Source: Panagrolaimus kolymaensis
Lineage: Eukaryota; Nematoda; Chromadorea; Rhabditida; Panagrolaimidae
Reading direction: 5' to 3'
Assembly: GCA_028622995.1 (NCBI GenBank)
Contig: JAJQJQ010000003.1
Span: forward strand, 8,866,001-8,930,000
DNA length: 64,000 nucleotides
Position 1 is the first letter of the stretch. Each line of letters opens with the position of its first letter. Positions 37,276-49,022 of this stretch are shown one piece after another. A model generated the notes under the pieces. The model was not told where the DNA came from. It saw only the letters and a program-made list of their open reading frames with translations, and made no database searches. The position numbers were made by a program, and so were the translations under genes.

Positions 37276-37595
37276 TTTTTTTTGTGTTTTGTTGACTCAT
37301 TTTTACGTCATTTAAATTTTTACTTTTTTTGTTGTTTTGTTTTGTTTTACTTTTCCTTTTTTTTAAATCCGTTGCGAATACAATATTTTTTACGTCGTCC
37401 GACGATATAGCTTGTTTGGTCACCTTTTTAGCTTGCAGCCGCGAATTCTCAAAAGGTGCGATATTTTCAATGTTTACATCCTATTCATTCTCTCTCTTTC
37501 ATTCACTTTCCCTTTGTCTAACTTAAATCGATAAATTTTAGAAAATGAGTTTTTAAATTTGCCAGATTAGTTAAAATACATTTTGCGTAACTCCT
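37276..37595 (+). repeat. Direct repeat copy L flanking the receptor pair
   Basis: About 320 bp, matching 41212-41539 in the same orientation with an estimated 85-90% identity. A block of about 50 bp starting AGCTTGCAGCCGCGAATTCT is identical in both. It contains no believable gene; the 65-residue open frame inside is low complexity. Confidence 0.75.
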
Positions 37596-38037
37596 CTTCG
37601 TTCCCGATTAGTAAAAAGAAAGTAGACTGTAAACTTATTATTATAGGAATTATGCCTTTTTTCTTTTAACAAATTAATCAAAAAATGCTTCATAATGACT
37701 TTTTTTTAAATAATAAAAGGTTAATTTGTTTTTCTTTCTAAATGCACCTTTTCTGAAAAAGTTTCTTGTAATAGTGTTCATTTTAAATTAATAATCTGCT
37801 GGTTACTTTAGGCAAAAATATAATAAGAAAATTTACTTTTTTCTATTTTTATTTTACTCTAATCAAAAAATATGGAAAGCTAAAAAGCATTGATCGAAAA
37901 ATTTGTTTAAACAATTTCAGTAACAAAATACATACATGTAATTTGAAAATCCAACAGTATTGACTAAAATGATATTTCAAGCTCATATACACAAATAAAA
38001 GGTTATGGTCCTGACCATTAGTTGGGAACCCTTCTGA

Positions 38038-39109
38038 TTAAGTTGGCACAACCCTGTCTGTGTAATCCACATCATTAGAGGAAATATAGTTCATTGGATG
38101 AACTTGGGTTTTCATGAGTAAGTAAATCCATTGTAAATGATAAAATTCTGCAAACTGTTTTCTTACTCGAGATCTGAAAATTAAAACAGAAGTTTATTTT
38201 AAATTGTTTTTTTTAAGTTTTTGTTGCTCGTTCTTCTATAGTCATAACTTACGAAAAAACAAACAAAAAGAAAAACGTTGAAAAATGGTAGCCAGGATAA
38301 GCAGTAAATCTAAGAAAATTTATAATTATATATCCGATATCAAATTTATATTCAGGATGGTGAAGTTTGTATGCTTCCCAAGTTACAGCGAGCGTATAAA
38401 ATATATAATGAATCATACAAATAAATGATGTAGTCCCGGCTTGAAAAATAAGTCTAATATCAGGATGTGAATTTGATATATTATTATTTTTATGTTTTAT
38501 TCGATAAATTAAAGCTGTAATAATGGTGATAATAAGTGATACTACGGAAAGTGCTCCATTTCCTATAGCCGTAATAGTCCCAAACTTTACCCAGTAATTT
38601 GGTACATTACAATCAAGATCAATTACGCATTTATAGTTTGCAAACGAATTTCCAATTATTGTAAAAGGCAAAATAAATAAAAGAATGATAGAAGGCTTAA
38701 ACAATTTAGACCATATTTTTTCATATTTTGAATATAAAATAACCGAAGTTAAACGATTTATACTTAAAAGTAGAATCCAAAAACTGCTAAAAGTATTGTT
38801 ATAATGTGAATATGGAACAAACACGGCATCAATGTACCAACATTCGGTGCTTGAATTTTTACTATAATCCCAACAAAATCCATCTACGATAACCAAGATC
38901 CAAGCAAAAGTATCCACTACAAATCCAATAAAAAGTAAATAAAAAAAAACATTACAAATATTTAAAGTTTTTTTGATAAAATGATAAATAAAAAATACTA
39001 TAACAAATGGCTTAAAAATAAAGGTAATGTAAACAATGACGTCATAAGAAGAATATGTGGCATTAGCAATGGATTCAATTTCTTCGCTGGTGTACGAATA
39101 GTTTACCAT
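38038..39109 (-). CDS. Nematode serpentine (7TM) receptor, Srg-like, left member of an inverted pair
   Basis: Two exons (38253-39109 and 38038-38173) join at codon 286 in phase 2, giving 330 residues. The start at 39109 is preferred over an in-frame ATG at 39133 because it aligns with the partner gene (SEEIESIANAT against SATIETIANAT). Seven hydrophobic segments are visible. Typical nematode chemoreceptor wording includes LSINRLTSVILYSKYEKIW after TM3 and a C-x-x-D extracellular region with WYIDAVFVPYSHYNNTF. The C-terminal tail is short and cytoplasmic (SSRVRKQFAEFYHL). The central 130 residues are almost identical to the partner at 39987-41060, while both ends differ. Probable chemosensory G-protein-coupled receptor; the ligand is unknown and the Srg assignment is tentative. 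Confidence 0.85.
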
Positions 39110-39986
39110 TTGGATGTCAAAAAATAACAACAAAAACTTTAAAGTATTATTTTATGTTTGTCATTATATTATGAAAAGGAGGGGTTTATATATATATTTA
39201 TTTAACAGCTGCCGGTTGTTAATTATTTAATAAATTATTAATGAAAAGGTATCATAAATAAACAGATAGCAAAATCAAGCAGCAGACTTTTTGTAATGTT
39301 AGCAGCTAGTGGATGTTTCTAGCAAAAAATAAAATTAGGCATCCAAAGTTATTTTAAAGCAAAGCTTGATGTTTATATTAAATGTTAAAATAGCATAACA
39401 GATAGCAACCTTATAAAGTTGAAATAAAAGTCCAGTGATTTAATTATTTTTGCAATCGCTGCAACATTACTTTTCATGTGTCTTGTGTTATGGCGTGCCT
39501 CAAAATCATCTGGATCCATGCTCAATTTTAATTACCAATGCTTCGATTTTACAACAGTGTTCCATTTTTTGTCCGTTTTTCAAATAAAAAAAGAAAGCAA
39601 AGGGAAATTGAAAAGCAATATTTTTTGTTTGTTAATTTTTAAATCCTGTCACACAACATTTGGTTTTAATTGTAAAGCCAAGGCAAAAAGCTGTGTAAGT
39701 TAAATTATGTGGCTATTGAAAATTTTGTGGTTGCTGGGAAATTTTACCTTTTTTTCCATGAATGTTGTTTGGCTTTAAAAGTAATTATGTTTTAAATCAA
39801 GCATTCCATTTTTTAGAATTATACTATTTTTGAGAGTTTTTTGCAGCTTTTTTTCTTTCTAATTAGAAAAATGTCTTCGTTTCTAAGAATTTTAATTGAC
39901 GTAAAAGCATTTTACCATCTTTTTTTTCGTATAAAAGGTAGTAAAAAAACCTTAGGTTTATAATAAATGTTATTTAGTCCGTCAGT
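39110..39986. promoter_or_regulatory. Shared bidirectional promoter region of the receptor pair
   Basis: 877 bp between the two divergent start codons. Any cis elements of both receptors should lie here. A TATATATATTTATT-like run occurs upstream of the left gene (about 39190) and a TATAAAA-like word upstream of the right gene (39932). No inverted symmetry extends across the spacer, so the duplication did not obviously include a common promoter. Confidence 0.4.
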
Positions 39987-41060
39987 ATGTCAACTTCAAT
40001 ATACACCAGCGCAACAATTGAAACCATAGCTAATGCGACCTTTGTGGTTTATGATTATTTTGTGTATGCCACCTTTATTTTTAAACCATTTGTTTTAGTA
40101 TTTTTTATTTATCATTTTATCAAAAAAACTTTAAATATTTGTAATGTTTTTTTTTATTTACTTTTTATTGGATTTGTAGTGGATACTTTTGCTTGGATCT
40201 TGGTTATCGTAGATGGATTTTGTTGGGATTATAGTAAAAATGCTAGCAGCGAGTGTTGGTACATTGATGCCGTGTTTGTTCCATATTCGCATTATAACAA
40301 CACTTTTAGTAGTTTTTGGATTTTACTTTTAAGTATAAATCGGTTAACTTCGGTTATTTTATATTCAAAATATGAAAAAATATGGTCTAAATTATTTAAA
40401 CCTTCTATCATTCTTTTATTTATTTTGCCTTTTTCAATAATTGGAAATTCATTTGCAAACTATAAATGCGCTCTCAATCTTGGTTGTAAAGAACCAAATT
40501 ACTGGGTAACATTTGGTACTATTTCAGCAATAGGAAATGGAACGCTTTCTCTTGTATCTTTCATTATCGCTCTTTATACAGCTTTAATTTATCGAAAGCG
40601 AAAACAAAAAATAAATATCCAAAATTCCGATGTAAAACTCATTTTTCAAGCTGGTGTAACTTCTCTTGTTTGCATTATTCATTATGTATTTTACACGATT
40701 GCTGAGGGATTCAGAGCTTACAAAATTGTTCATCCTGAATATAAATATGAAATAGGATATGTTTTTATTTCTACAACTCAGTTTATGGCTTATCCAGGCT
40801 ACCATTTTACATCTTACTTTTATTTATTTATTTTCTCGTAAGCAGTTTTATTTAATTTATTCGTAAATACAAAAATACTTTTTAGTTCACGATTAAAAAG
40901 ACAGTTTTTGGAACTTTATCATCTTACCTGGCTTTACCAGCTTACAGAATGCTGCCAATCTAAGACAACAACGGTTCAGAGAATAAATAATGCTCATGCA
41001 GGTACAACAACAACTTCTCGAACCATAACAAAATCTGCTGCACCTTCATCCATAACTTAA
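39987..41060 (+). CDS. Nematode serpentine (7TM) receptor, Srg-like, right member of an inverted pair
   Basis: Exons 39987-40837 and 40886-41060 join in phase 2 at the same site (FS|SRLKRQF) as in the left gene, giving 341 residues. The seven hydrophobic segments and the motif SINRLTSVILYSKYEKIW are the same as in the partner. The N-terminus has the glycosylation site NAT. The tail differs from the partner: it is Thr/Ser-rich (HAGTTTTSRTITKSAAPSS). DNA identity to the partner is very high, silent sites included, from about codon 33 to codon 165. Identity then drops in the second half. Probable chemosensory GPCR; family placement is tentative. Confidence 0.85.
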
Positions 41061-42152
41061 ATATAAATTTACTGAAACTCATAATTTTTTCTAAATTAAA
41101 AATGCTTGATTTGTGTTTTTTGATATCACAAAATTTATTATATATTTTTTGAAGCAAATCTGGCTTTATAAGCCTTAACTCTTGATTCATGAAACTTTTT
41201 CTTCATACCAATTTTTTTTTTGTGTATTGTTGACACATCTTTTTATGTCATTTGAATTTTTACTTTTTTGTTTTGTTTTGTTTTACTTTTCATTTCTTTC
41301 TTTTAAAAATCCTTTGCGAATACAATATTTTTTAAGTCCGTCGCCCGACACTGCTTGTTGGGTCATTTTTTTTAGCTTGCAGCCGCGAATTCTCAAAAGG
41401 TGCGATATTTTCAATGTTTACATCCGATTCATTCTCTCTCTTTCATTTACTTTCCCTTTGTCTAACTTAAATCGATAAATTTACAAAAGGAGTTTTTAAA
41501 TTTGCCAGATTAGTTAAAATACTTTTTACGTAACTCCTTTTTTTCTCAAATTGCAAATGTAGCAAACCCTACAAAGGAAGAGAAAAAGTTTACCTTTTTA
41601 TTTTTCGAAAGAAGCACACTAAAAAATTCATTTTTAAAGTGAAAATTTTAAGAGTTACAAAAAATGTAATACTAAATTACAAAATCAAATGTTTTAAATC
41701 AAAAATGCTTGAAATTTAATGGATTTTTAAGTTCAAACTTTTTTATTAATCAAAAAATAGTAAAAAAATATTTAAAAAATGTAAAAAAAATTTTGCAACA
41801 TTAAAAAATGAAAGAAATAAAAAAGGCAGAGGTTTAATAAATGAAAGCTCATTAATGAAAGATAAAAAAATGAACGAAAAATAATTACTGGTATGGCACC
41901 GGCAAAGAAGAAGAAACAAAAAAACGTAACAATAAAAAGAAAAAAATGAAAAATTTTGTGTGCTTTCAAAATATTTGCTCGAACAACAACAAATATTTAA
42001 AATATAATTACTGAATTTTAATTGAGTTCAAAATAAAATATTGTGAACTTGAGATAAGAGTATCTGACTAGAAGGTGGATAGTGATATTTTGGATATCAA
42101 ATTTATATTGGCTCTGAAAATTTAATTTTTCTTTTTGGTTTATTTAAATTTT
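41061..42152. other. Tail-to-tail region with repeat copy R
   Basis: About 1.1 kb between the right receptor and the 3' end of giant gene B. It contains the direct repeat at 41212-41539; the rest is AT-rich. I searched it for the terminal Cys box that giant gene B lacks and found none. Confidence 0.5.
41212..41539 (+). repeat. Direct repeat copy R flanking the receptor pair
   Basis: Matches 37276-37595 in direct orientation. It lies 150 bp after the stop of the right receptor, whereas copy L lies about 440 bp beyond the stop of the left receptor. Because the receptors are inverted and the repeats direct, the repeats were not produced by the same inversion event. Confidence 0.75.
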
Positions 42153-45100
42153 TTATTTCTTAAACATACCACATTTTTTAGTTAATGAACCATCCTTTTC
42201 ATTGTAATAAGTTACTTCATTCGTGCCTGGACCGCATTTATTTCCAACATCATCATACATTCTAGCAGTGGCTTTTCGGCAACACATGGTTTGAGTACAA
42301 TAAAATCCTTTGGGACATTTACCATTTACTCCACAACTAACGGGTACATTAAGTCGAGGGAAAAGTAAAGGTGTGGAACCATCGGGACATTGAGAGAATT
42401 TTTTTATTGGTTTTTTAGTTTGATTTTTCCATGCTGAATAATTTGTTCGTTTTGAAGGGGACATTGTAGGTTTAGGTGGCCAAATAGGTCGAGTTGCTCC
42501 CATGGTTGCTTTAGGGACCGAATTTGCCGCGGAAGATTTGCAACAAAGATAATCAGTTACCACTGGGGAATATGTGCATTTATATGGAGCTTTGCAAGGA
42601 TATTTGGTACAAATGACTGCATGATTTTCATTGTTTACCAGAACTTCTTTATCGCCTTTGATTCCACAAATGCTTGCTACACATCGACCTTTGTAACCAA
42701 CGGTATTGGCTTGGCACACACAAAGTGAATCTTTGCATTCAGCTCCATTAAGACATTGTTTACTAATTTCACATTTTCCTCCAAGTAAGATTTGGCGAAG
42801 GCAACGACCATCATATTCAATTTCATCAGCTCTACAAGCAATTTTGCCTCCAATGGTTGAATTTGAATAAGTTTGAAGGGTTGCTTTTACACATCGATTA
42901 TCCACAGCTTGCATTCCTCTAGGACACCCACAAAGTAGAGAAATACAAAAAGTTTCATCGGGGCATTGTTCAGTCGATAAACATGTATCTCCAATGCCTC
43001 TAGGTTTGCAAGCTCCATTAATATATAATTCGTTAACTGCACAATTATGAGCATTATTGGGTCGACCTCGAAGTTCTGGAGTTAATGTAGCTAAAGTTGA
43101 AATTAATTGTGGAGGTTCAGTAACAAAAGTGGCGGTGGTTGTTTTGTCAAAATCTTCAGAAGTGCAACAAACATATTTATCTTTAGTTGTTCGTTGACAT
43201 GAATATCCTCGAGGGCATTGGTTGAGTAAATTTGATTTACATTCTTTTGGAGATCCACTAATATCCACATAAGCCACACTTTCACTTGGACAACCTGATT
43301 TATGAGCGCAACATTGAAATTGTTTATTTTTTTCAGAAAATTGGCAGAAATATCCCGTGGGACATGCATCTGGCGCTGATGAAGTGCAAACTTGTGGAGA
43401 TCCAACTCCCGATGGAACATATGCAACTTGATTAGCTGGACATCCTTGTTCAATTGCAATTATTTCATCTTCTTCAATTGGCTCTTTTCCACAACATTGA
43501 TACCTTTGGAATGCAATGGCATATTGACAAGAATATGTATCAGGGCAAGGTTTATTTTGAGGATTGAAAGGATCACAAGAAACTATTTCATGTTTCTGTG
43601 TATAAGCATATTCGCCTGGTGGACATCCTTCTGTGACAGCATTGATTTCACCTTTGCAACAATACCCATTTGCACTTCCTGGAGATCGTTGACATCGATA
43701 TCCATTCGGGCAAGAAATAAATGCTCCTGGAGTACAAATTTTTGGCATATTTGATTTATCATCAATGAAAAAATCGCCACCACTTTTGCATACATCTAAA
43801 AAACCAAATTATGAAAATGATTAGAAATAAGTTTTTGCTTACTCGATGCCGAGCAACAATAACCTTGAAGGACGCCTTGAGCTCGACTTTGACATGAAAA
43901 ACTATCTGGGCAGCCATGATGCATACTATTTAAAGTACATCGCCTTGGGTGCATAGTTTTTGGTTCTCGATATAATGCTCGACCATCAGGACAAACATCT
44001 ATAAGTTTTTTAAATTTAATTACTTTATTTTAATTTTTTAAGATGCTTACTTCCAGTTTTCGAAGAGCAACAATAATATCTATTATGAGGAGCACTGAAT
44101 CGGCATAAAAAGTTTGAAGGACATGAGCCAGCAACATTAATGGCGCATTCTTTAACAGATTCATCAATGGCATTGATAAATGCCCTTTCACCTTCGGGGC
44201 AAACATCTGATGGTGGAGTTCCACAACAGACATGTGAGGCAGCAAGTGCATCGTGACGACATGTATAATCTGTGGGACAGGTATTGACCAAAGTTGGGCT
44301 ACATTCTATCACTTTTTTAGTATTGACATCTTTGTAAGTTACTTCTCCAGGGTAACAAGCTAAAAAAATTTCCCAAAGTTATGTTTTGGACTTCTAAAAA
44401 ATTTGCATACCTGCAGAAGAACAGAAATTTTTGCATTGTTCATTCGAACCAAAATTATTTAAATTTCCATTGCAACCATTAAACGCAAATGAAGCACATT
44501 CTTTTGTGACAATGTTAAAATAGAATCGAGTTACAGACATTTTAGAACATTGATTTCCTTGTTGCGGGGGAAGTGAACAAATATAAGCTTTTGTTGGACA
44601 ACATCGATGTGCAACATTTCCATTAAGATTAATTCCAACACATTCATGAGTTCCAGGACATTTTGAAGATTCACTACACATGGTTAATTGATTAGTAGCG
44701 ACATCACGAATTGGTTGGCCACCATTTGGACAACCTCCAACTCCACAATAATCTTGACAATCTTCAGCCGATTGGAAATTATTTCCATTTCCATCACATC
44801 CATCATATTGGAATGATTCGCAAGATTGTTTATTGGCATTAAAATAATATCTAAACGATCGGCCTGATCCACATTGAACACCCTTATCTGTACTCAATGA
44901 ACATGTGTAAGCTTTGGTTGGACAGCAGCCATGTGAAGTTCCATCAAACATGCATTGAAAATTGGGTGGACAAGTTTTTCCTCCAGTTTTTGTACTGCAT
45001 GTATAAAAATTTCCATTTGCATCTCGATGAGCTCTGCCTTGAGGACATTTAGGTTCGAGAACAACATTTCGGCAACGTTGTTGACAAGTTAGAAGATTAT

Positions 45101-48009
45101 CGAAATTGTTGTCATTTCCTTGACATCCAGTGTATTGGAACAATTCACATTGGCGTGTACCAGAATTATACCAATATCGACGAACGCTATTGGTGCAATC
45201 TCCAAGTCGTTTTGGTTGGGTGCAAATTGATTCTAAAAGTTGTAACAAAATATTATATGTTTCCTAGGTCTGTATTTTTTAAGTTTAAAAACTTACGAGC
45301 TGTTGGACAACAAACTTTATGAATTGGTTCGCATAAATGCGATGAAGGGCAATCAGTATTAGTTTCACACCTCTGCCAATCTTCACCGATTCTAAGAGGA
45401 TTACCATTTTCGCAAACCACTAAAAAAAGTTTTAATTATCCAATTTTTTCTCTCATTTATTTGCTTACATTTAGAACAGAAATTTTCGCAATCTTGTTTA
45501 GTCAAGAAATTATTATAATTTCCAAGACCATCATATAAGAAATTCATGCAACGACCTTGCTCCGAATCATAATAATATCGGCTAGCAGTTTTGCCTCCAG
45601 CAGTTAAAAGACCTCGGTCATAATTGTCTGGTGGATTATAAATAAGTGGACGTCCACCATTTGGACTACAAACATGAGCCACAGTGGGGCAACAAGTTTG
45701 TAGAGAGCCAATTAAAGTGCATGTATGTTCATTGGAGCAACTTCCAGTTGTGTGAATGCAATTAACCACGGGAGTGTCGTCTAAGATACTCCATTTAGAT
45801 TCGGTAAATTGATTAGAGCCTCGTCGACAAGCTAAAAGTCACTTTTAATTATTTACTTTTAAAGCTATGGTTAGAAACTTACTGTCTCTACAGTAACTTT
45901 CGCAATGTTCAATAGTTCTAAAATTATTAGGTGATACACCTTCAGCTTGATTGGGATCCCATAAAAATTGGCTGCATGTGCCTGTAATGGAATTATACCA
46001 CCATCTTGGAATGGATGGTTCTTCGCCTTGTTCCAAAGGTTGAATACAAACATATGCTCGACTATGGCAACAAATTCCATCAATGGTATCTGCATATTCT
46101 GGGAAGAAATCGGGATTAACTTGAGGATGAGGAATGCAATTAAAAATATCAGCAATATAAATATCATTCTCGCCATCGGGATAGATGCACCATGTAGATC
46201 CATCGCCACCATTGGAAATTCGAACTTCATTACTCATAGTTGTGCAAAGTACAGGCATGTATGTTCCAGGGCCAAGCGGATGAGTTAGAGCATTGGCGAG
46301 AATTGTTGAGGGATTAGGCAAATCTAATAAGCAAAGAAGAGTTAGAATATTAAAAAAAAACTATGCAAATTTTCTATACCAGGATTATTAGGTTCTGGTA
46401 ATGGACACGATGGAGGTACTCCAGATGGAACACAAACCGTTCCATCTCGAGTTCGTGATGGCACAGTTTTATATGGGCATTCACATAATCCCGAACTTGA
46501 ACATTTAGCTGAGGGCCAAACCGCTTCACATTGTTGATCTTCAATGCAACCACTTTCACCTGGATTTACTTTCGGCCAACAATATCCAGCTATGGCGACA
46601 TAATCCGAAAGACACGTACAAACTCCAGTGCCACAAAACATTCCACTTTGACAATCGGTGTTGAAATTACAAACATCTCCCGTTCGACTACCACTCGATC
46701 GTTTTTTAGTTTTATGACTATTAACGGCTTCACATTCTTGAGTATTAGGGCTAAATGCTAAATTATCTGCACATCGAATAATTTGATATTTGCCTTCAAT
46801 GCATTCAAAAAATGCTGTTGGATCCAATCGAGTTTTACTAGAAAAATTTCAATTTATTTTTATAAAAGTTTAATTATTTTTTACTTTTCTTGTATATCAC
46901 AGAAAAAGAATAATTGTTTTGCAATTCCGATTCTGCAATCATCTCCACTATTCATTAAATGGCATTCATTGCAGGAAACTCCTTCCTCGCAATAACTTTG
47001 TATTGATTGTATTTGTGCTAAAAAAAATTACATATTAATTTTTGATATTTCCATTTTGGATTTCATATTATTTTTTTCTTTTTGGTTGCAAAATTAATAA
47101 AGAAATTTAGTTAGTTCATTTTAAGCGATCATTATTCTTTTTTCTTTCTCTCTCTTTTTTTTTTCAAGTATCATTGGTAGTTAAGTGTTTGTCCACGTTA
47201 ATGAGAAGGAAAGTAAGATCAAAACAAATAAAGTTAGCGAGCAATAAATAAGGAAAAAAATTTAAAGATTTTTTAACGGATACTTTTATGGATTGGATCG
47301 TTTACAGTTAACAAAAAAAAATAATTAAAAATAAGGAAGTTAAAATAAATTAAAGTAAAAATAACTACTGTAAATTAAATATTTAAATTAATAATAAAAT
47401 CCCTAAATTCTTGTATGTAATTTATTAAACTAAAATGTTTTTTTTAAGTTAATTAGCGAAAAAATAAGTGTTAATCTTTGTGTAAAGTGGGTATGTAAAA
47501 AAGTGATTTAAGCACCCACTTATCGTGCCAAAATTTGAATTAGTTGAAAGTAAAAAAACTAAAAATAGCTAACAAACTTGGATAAGTAAAGTTTATTTAA
47601 AAAACGCTTTCTTTTATATACAAAAGAAACAGAAACTATTTTTTTTTTCAAATATGGTACTGAGAAAAATGTTTTTTTAATGTTATAAAAATCTTATCAA
47701 AAAGCATAGCTCCTTAAAAAATAAAAAGATAAAACAAAATGGATTTGTAAGAAGCGCAAATTTTGAAAAATATGATATTTAGTGAATTTGCTGTGATAGC
47801 GTTTTAGCGATTAGAAGGGTTAAAAATAAGATCAGAAAATAACACGACAGATAGAAAAAATAATGAAAGAAAAAAGAAATACACAAAAAATGTTATAAAC
47901 CCATATAAAAATTAAAGATAATAAAGAAAAAAAGCTTACTAGAAATTAAAAAAATAAAAATAAAATATATTTTTCCAATAATACTGGAGGCTATAAACCA
48001 CCTCTCCAT
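42153..48009 (-). CDS. Giant gene B: secreted Kunitz / lustrin Cys-rich / EB multidomain protein
   Basis: Ten exons: 47940-48009, 46885-47017, 46380-46837, 45883-46323, 45469-45831, 45297-45419, 44411-45232, 44051-44359, 43843-43998, 42153-43795; 1505 residues. The signal-peptide exon ([16 protein letters not shown]...) is separated by a 922-nt intron and fits in phase 1. Then: peritrophin-like module (AFFECIEGK...[14 protein letters not shown]), furin-like KTKKR|S at about 114, EB-like modules, CPLPE block, five Kunitz domains with lustrin repeats, more lustrin repeats, three EB-like modules and final lustrin repeats. The last exon of 1643 nt covers what is six exons in gene A and about as many in C and D, so several introns have been lost. 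The protein ends at KKCGMFKK without the CPP...GIC box of the other three. P1 of Kunitz 3 is Thr. Extracellular; role inferred only from family. Confidence 0.9.
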
Positions 48010-49022
48010 TTCCACGTTTTTTACCTGCAAAAAAAGATTTAAAATATTAGTTTAACTTTTCTTAATTAAAATTTTCTCTAACCAAAAAAATTTTTTTAAT
48101 CAGCTCAATAAATGAAATGAATGATGAAAATGCGCGAAAAAGATGAAGAAAAAAAAAATAGCTTAATTTTCATTGTAACCAAGCCAAAAATCAAAATAAA
48201 AAAAGGTTAGTGTCCGCGCGGAACTTAGAAGATAGAGAGAAAGAGAGGCTATTAGCAGCAACACTCAGGGTCAGTTACGCGATTATTTTCTTTTTTTGTT
48301 TCATCCTTTTTTTATTTTACGTTCGTTTTATTTCTTCATTTTAGACGTTTCGTCTCGATTTAACTTCTTTTTTTGGTTATTGAGCAACAAAATAAACAAT
48401 GCGACTAAACTTTTAAGGAATGGCGCTTGTCGATAAAAGAAGGTAAGTTTAAGCAGCGGTCATCGGTGGTCATTGACAAAACAATGCTTAACGACGCTAC
48501 TAAAGAGGCAAAGCTAAACAAGCAAGCAACACTTTCAAAAAAAAAAGAGTGGACTTTTCTGTATAAAACTATTTTTTTTTATTGTTGCGCGGCAGCAGCA
48601 CGCTTCTTCTTCTTCCCTAAAAGCACTTAGACAAGAAAAAAAATGCATCACCTTTTTTGAAATATGTTCGATATATTTATTACATTGAGTTTAGTTTTTC
48701 GAAGATAAGAGATGATGAATGAGTGATCGTGTGCTGCGGCACTTATGTGACAAACGTAATTATTTGGTTGGTTTATTACTCTTTTGTTACGTCGTTTTTT
48801 GTTTTATTTTATTTAGTTTTTTAGTTTCATTTTTGAATAAAAATGATTCTTTAAAATTTTATTTTGGTTTATTTTATTACGAACAGAAAAAAAGAAAGAA
48901 ATTAACAAAAGTAAAAATAAAAACCATAACCGTCAAAGAAAACAAAAAGTTCCAACAATAACAAACAAAAAATTAATAAACAAATTTTGTCTTTGAAAAA
49001 ACCAAGGTATTTTTTATTTTAT
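48010..49022. other. Spacer between giant genes B and C
   Basis: About 1 kb: promoter and 5' region of B and 3' UTR of C. Two plus-strand open frames (48427-48630 and 48719-48961) are Lys/Phe-rich low complexity and not believed. Confidence 0.45.

Larger units (their letters stand above)
35575..38037. other. Intergenic region with a palindromic MITE and one copy of a direct repeat
   Basis: About 2.5 kb between giant gene A and the left receptor gene. It contains the foldback element at 36672-37053 and repeat copy L at 37276-37595. A short open frame at 35968-36228 is compositionally biased (GATGAT run) and not believed. Confidence 0.5.

Noticed and set aside
37329..41478. Similar open frames inside the two direct repeats as a duplicated small gene
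   Set aside because: Reading frames differ between copies and are T-rich; the similarity is of DNA, not of a conserved protein.
43392..43754. Open frames antisense to or out of frame with the giant genes (also near 29700-30197, 45968-46288, 49707-50113, 56096-56437, 59016-59315)
   Set aside because: They overlap Cys-rich exons whose codon constraint on the other frame keeps stops rare; none has its own splice signals or domain.
48427..48961. Two plus-strand open frames between giant genes B and C
   Set aside because: Lys/Phe-rich low-complexity translations in the promoter region, without recognised motifs.
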